Below, in pieces: positions 62,472 through 64,000 of a stretch of 64,000 nt of DNA (within the stretch, counting starts at the first letter, position 1; every line of letters begins with the position of its first letter). Under the pieces are notes generated by a model, which did no database searches, was not told the DNA's origin, and saw only the letters and a program-made list of their open reading frames with translations. Both the position numbers and the translations under genes were made by a program. The DNA is from JAUIET01 sp045105115 (GTDB lineage Bacteria; Pseudomonadota; Gammaproteobacteria; Pseudomonadales; JAUIET01). The stretch lies in the NCBI GenBank assembly GCA_045105115.1, contig JBGCDE010000036.1, positions 1 to 64,000 of the forward strand, written 5' to 3'.

Positions 62472-63125
62472 TTACATAATGTCAATTGACTTGCTGATAC
62501 TCAGCACAAACGACTCGTCTGAATCGGGGTTTCCATTGGAATCTACCGTGCCAGACAGTTCTTTGTCATTAATGATGATCGAACCCGTTAAGTCGAAGCC
62601 GGCTACTTCCATGCCATAGCCCACCTCCCAGTAGTCGCCGCTGAAATCATCACCAAAGGAGCCGAAAAGAGCATATAGACCATTGTATTCTGCGCTTACG
62701 CTCAAAAAGTCATAGTCTTGCTTGTCGCCCCCAAAGTTGTCGTATTCGCCAATGGCGTAGTCTACCGACAAGAAATTCCAGCCAACGCTCAGATTCAGCT
62801 CCTGATACGTGTCGTCAAATTCTCCGGTGTAGTAATAACCCGTGAAACCAATACCGGCACTGAAGCCACCCTCGAACTCATGACCGTAGCCACCGTAAAG
62901 GTCTATTTCCAAACCGTCGTCAACGTCGGCGGCCCAGGTACCGAGATAAAAACCGCCGGCTTCCAGGTCAAGTCCGCCATTAGCAACACTGTCAGATTGA
63001 AATATGCCACGATAGAAGTAATCGGACATGACGCCAAGATTGCCGCTTACCGATACGTCGGCGCTCGCAGGCAGGGTTGTTAACATAGAAGCCGCTGCCG
63101 CTATTCCAATAAATGTTTTTTTCAT
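62472..63125 (-). CDS. TorF-family putative porin
   Basis: 217 residues from ATG 63125, with GGAG seven bases upstream. A signal peptide (IGIAAAASMLTTLPASA) precedes a short beta-barrel-like protein with alternating aromatic strands (GVMSDYFYRGIFQSDS is the family signature). It is acidic and ends in SKSIDIM without a terminal Phe. TorF genes often neighbour glnK-amtB, suggesting a nitrogen role, supported by the NtrC and sigma-54 sites upstream. Confidence 0.85.
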   Translation of the reverse strand: MKKTFIGIAAAASMLTTLPASADVSVSGNLGVMSDYFYRGIFQSDSVANGGLDLEAGGFYLGTWAADVDDGLEIDLYGGYGHEFEGGFSAGIGFTGYYYTGEFDDTYQELNLSVGWNFLSVDYAIGEYDNFGGDKQDYDFLSVSAEYNGLYALFGSFGDDFSGDYWEVGYGMEVAGFDLTGSIIINDKELSGTVDSNGNPDSDESFVLSISKSIDIM

Positions 63126-63182
63126 GATGGTCTCCAGAAAGCTAGGCATCAGGCCCGCTTGAATTAGTGATGATTAGCATTT

Positions 63183-63198
63183 AGCAGGTACTGTGCCA
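63183..63198 (-). promoter_or_regulatory. Sigma-54 promoter of torF (and probably glnK)
   Basis: On the - strand TGGCACAGTACCTGCT has the -24 GG and -12 GC of a sigma-54 promoter at correct spacing and matches TGGCACN5TTGCW except for one T. Transcription would start near 63171, ~46 bases before the torF ATG. Confidence 0.65.
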
Positions 63199-63280
63199 GT
63201 TAGCGTATATCGCATAAATTCAATGGCTTAGAGTTTTTTTTCCGGCACCGGCACAGGTTTTTCGCGCCAAAATATGCCTG

Positions 63281-63297
63281 TGCACCGCAATGGCGCA
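63281..63297. promoter_or_regulatory. NtrC binding site
   Basis: TGCACC-GCAAT-GGCGCA matches the NtrC dyad TGCACC-N5-GGTGCA with one mismatch. It lies about 85-100 bp upstream of the sigma-54 promoter, the usual enhancer distance. Confidence 0.6.
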
Positions 63298-63383
63298 CCA
63301 AAATCTACCATCGCAACAGCCAATACCACGCACGCCGCTGCACAGTTCGGTAGAATGGGCAGCCACACATTAGCGCATTAACG

Positions 63384-63653
63384 ATGATTAGAGACCGAAT
63401 TATTCAGCAACTCAGCGATCAGCTAGGCCAACTGTTTACCAGCATCAGCGGTGGTGACAGTTCAAGCGCCGCAGACGCTCGCAACGAACTGCAAAAAAGC
63501 GTACAGTCCGTTGTTCAAAATGTATTCAGTAAGCTTGATCTTGTGACTCGCGAAGAATTTGATGCACAACAGGAGGTTTTGCGCAAAACCCGCAGTCGGG
63601 TTGAAGAACTTGAGCAGGAGCTTGAGCAGATCAACATTTCGCTGAATTCATAA
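63384..63653 (+). CDS. ubiK: Ubiquinone synthesis accessory factor UbiK
   Basis: An 89-residue helical protein of the UbiK/BMFP family. An N-terminal amphipathic segment and the C-terminal coiled coil (LVTREEFDAQQEVLRKTRSR, then EELEQELEQ) with the VTREEFD signature are clear. It binds UbiJ and assists ubiquinone synthesis under air. comM follows 54 bp later, as in many gammaproteobacteria. Confidence 0.9.
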   Translation: MIRDRIIQQLSDQLGQLFTSISGGDSSSAADARNELQKSVQSVVQNVFSKLDLVTREEFDAQQEVLRKTRSRVEELEQELEQINISLNS

Positions 63654-63707
63654 CCGTCGGCCTTACGGCCGACAGACCTGCAGACGTGTATCCATGGAGG
63701 GATCAAT

Positions 63708-64000
63708 ATGTCTTTTGCCGTTGTACAAACGCGCGCGCAAATTGGAATAGATGCGCCACTTGTTGCCGTAGAAACTCATTTATCAAATGGATTGCCCGCT
63801 TTTCATATCGTTGGATTAGCGCAAACCGCCGTTAAAGAAAGCAAAGACCGGGTGCGCAGCGCTCTGCTTAACGCCCATTTCGAATTTCCAGACACACGCA
63901 TCACGGTGAATCTGGCGCCGGCTGACATACCCAAACACGGCGGCCGCTATGATCTGGCGATCGCACTTGGAGTACTGGTGGCTTCTGGCCAATTACCCGA
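63708..64000 (+). CDS. comM: YifB/ComM-family AAA ATPase, partial
   Basis: Only the first ~97 residues are present; the gene runs off the right edge. MSFAVVQTRAQIGIDAPLV, GLPAFHIVGLAQTAVKESKDRVRSA and VNLAPADIPKHGGRYDLAIALG form the N-terminal Lon-like domain of ComM. ComM is a helicase that extends recombination during natural transformation. GGAGGGA precedes the ATG. Confidence 0.93.
   Translation, partial: MSFAVVQTRAQIGIDAPLVAVETHLSNGLPAFHIVGLAQTAVKESKDRVRSALLNAHFEFPDTRITVNLAPADIPKHGGRYDLAIALGVLVASGQLP

Overview
The window is a contiguous piece of a gammaproteobacterial chromosome. The evidence is the LPS heptose genes, the hemCDXY, algZR, argH, lptM-lysA-dapF-DUF484-xerC and trxA-rho blocks, and the pairing of sutA with glnK. 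Much of this gene order, as I know it, resembles Pseudomonas. The TRAP transporter, the GlyGly-CTERM and PEP-CTERM proteins and the dispersed hairpin repeats suggest an aquatic or marine relative. I cannot name a genus. Genes are dense and the code is standard, with several GTG and TTG starts. I found no rRNA, tRNA, CRISPR array, prophage or insertion sequence.

Layout. 1-3900: LPS inner core (Kdo kinase, a GT9 heptosyltransferase, hldD, hldE). 4002-9055: an Atm1-type ABC exporter, a stalked LVIVD surface protein, and an SDR/NTF2 pair. 9143-14056: a thioredoxin-like lipoprotein, recQ, a zinc metallopeptidase and a glycerophosphodiesterase. 14111-20362: Lrp regulator, leuA, a lipase-like lipoprotein with plsC, and argS. 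20370-28411: yaaA, a split TRAP transporter, uvrD and an EAL phosphodiesterase. 28421-34723: DUF2513, a tiny PEP-CTERM protein, gshA, a FliL-like protein, Rsd/AlgQ, a WD40 lipoprotein, an FKBP isomerase and a DUF4124 protein. 34892-38641: an operon of LVIVD surface protein, YtkA-like protein and di-haem peroxidase. 38783-46065: carbonic anhydrase, MATE exporter, threonine aldolase, DUF3224/GFA/DUF1214 genes, and a MerA-like flavoprotein with a TVP38 protein. 46290-48624: trxA, rho, HIT. 49002-55340: hemYXDC and algZR. 55434-61533: argH, then lptM-lysA-dapF-DUF484-xerC-HAD. 61603-64000: sutA, glnK, torF, ubiK and the start of comM.

The most unusual content is a family of four hairpin elements at 16458-16584, 23531-23659, 48671-48798 and 48835-48962. 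Each has a stem of exactly 30 bp whose middle 24 bp differ from copy to copy, closed by a conserved 52-53 nt core. All departures from pairing except one U-U are G-U wobbles when read on the strand that carries the core in one fixed orientation. The core folds into two small hairpins with GGA in the loop, and one of them nearly matches the CsrA/RsmA consensus. All copies sit between convergent genes. This looks like a structured RNA or mobile hairpin family that I do not recognise by name.

A second regulatory signal is a near-consensus NtrC box plus a sigma-54 promoter upstream of torF-glnK.
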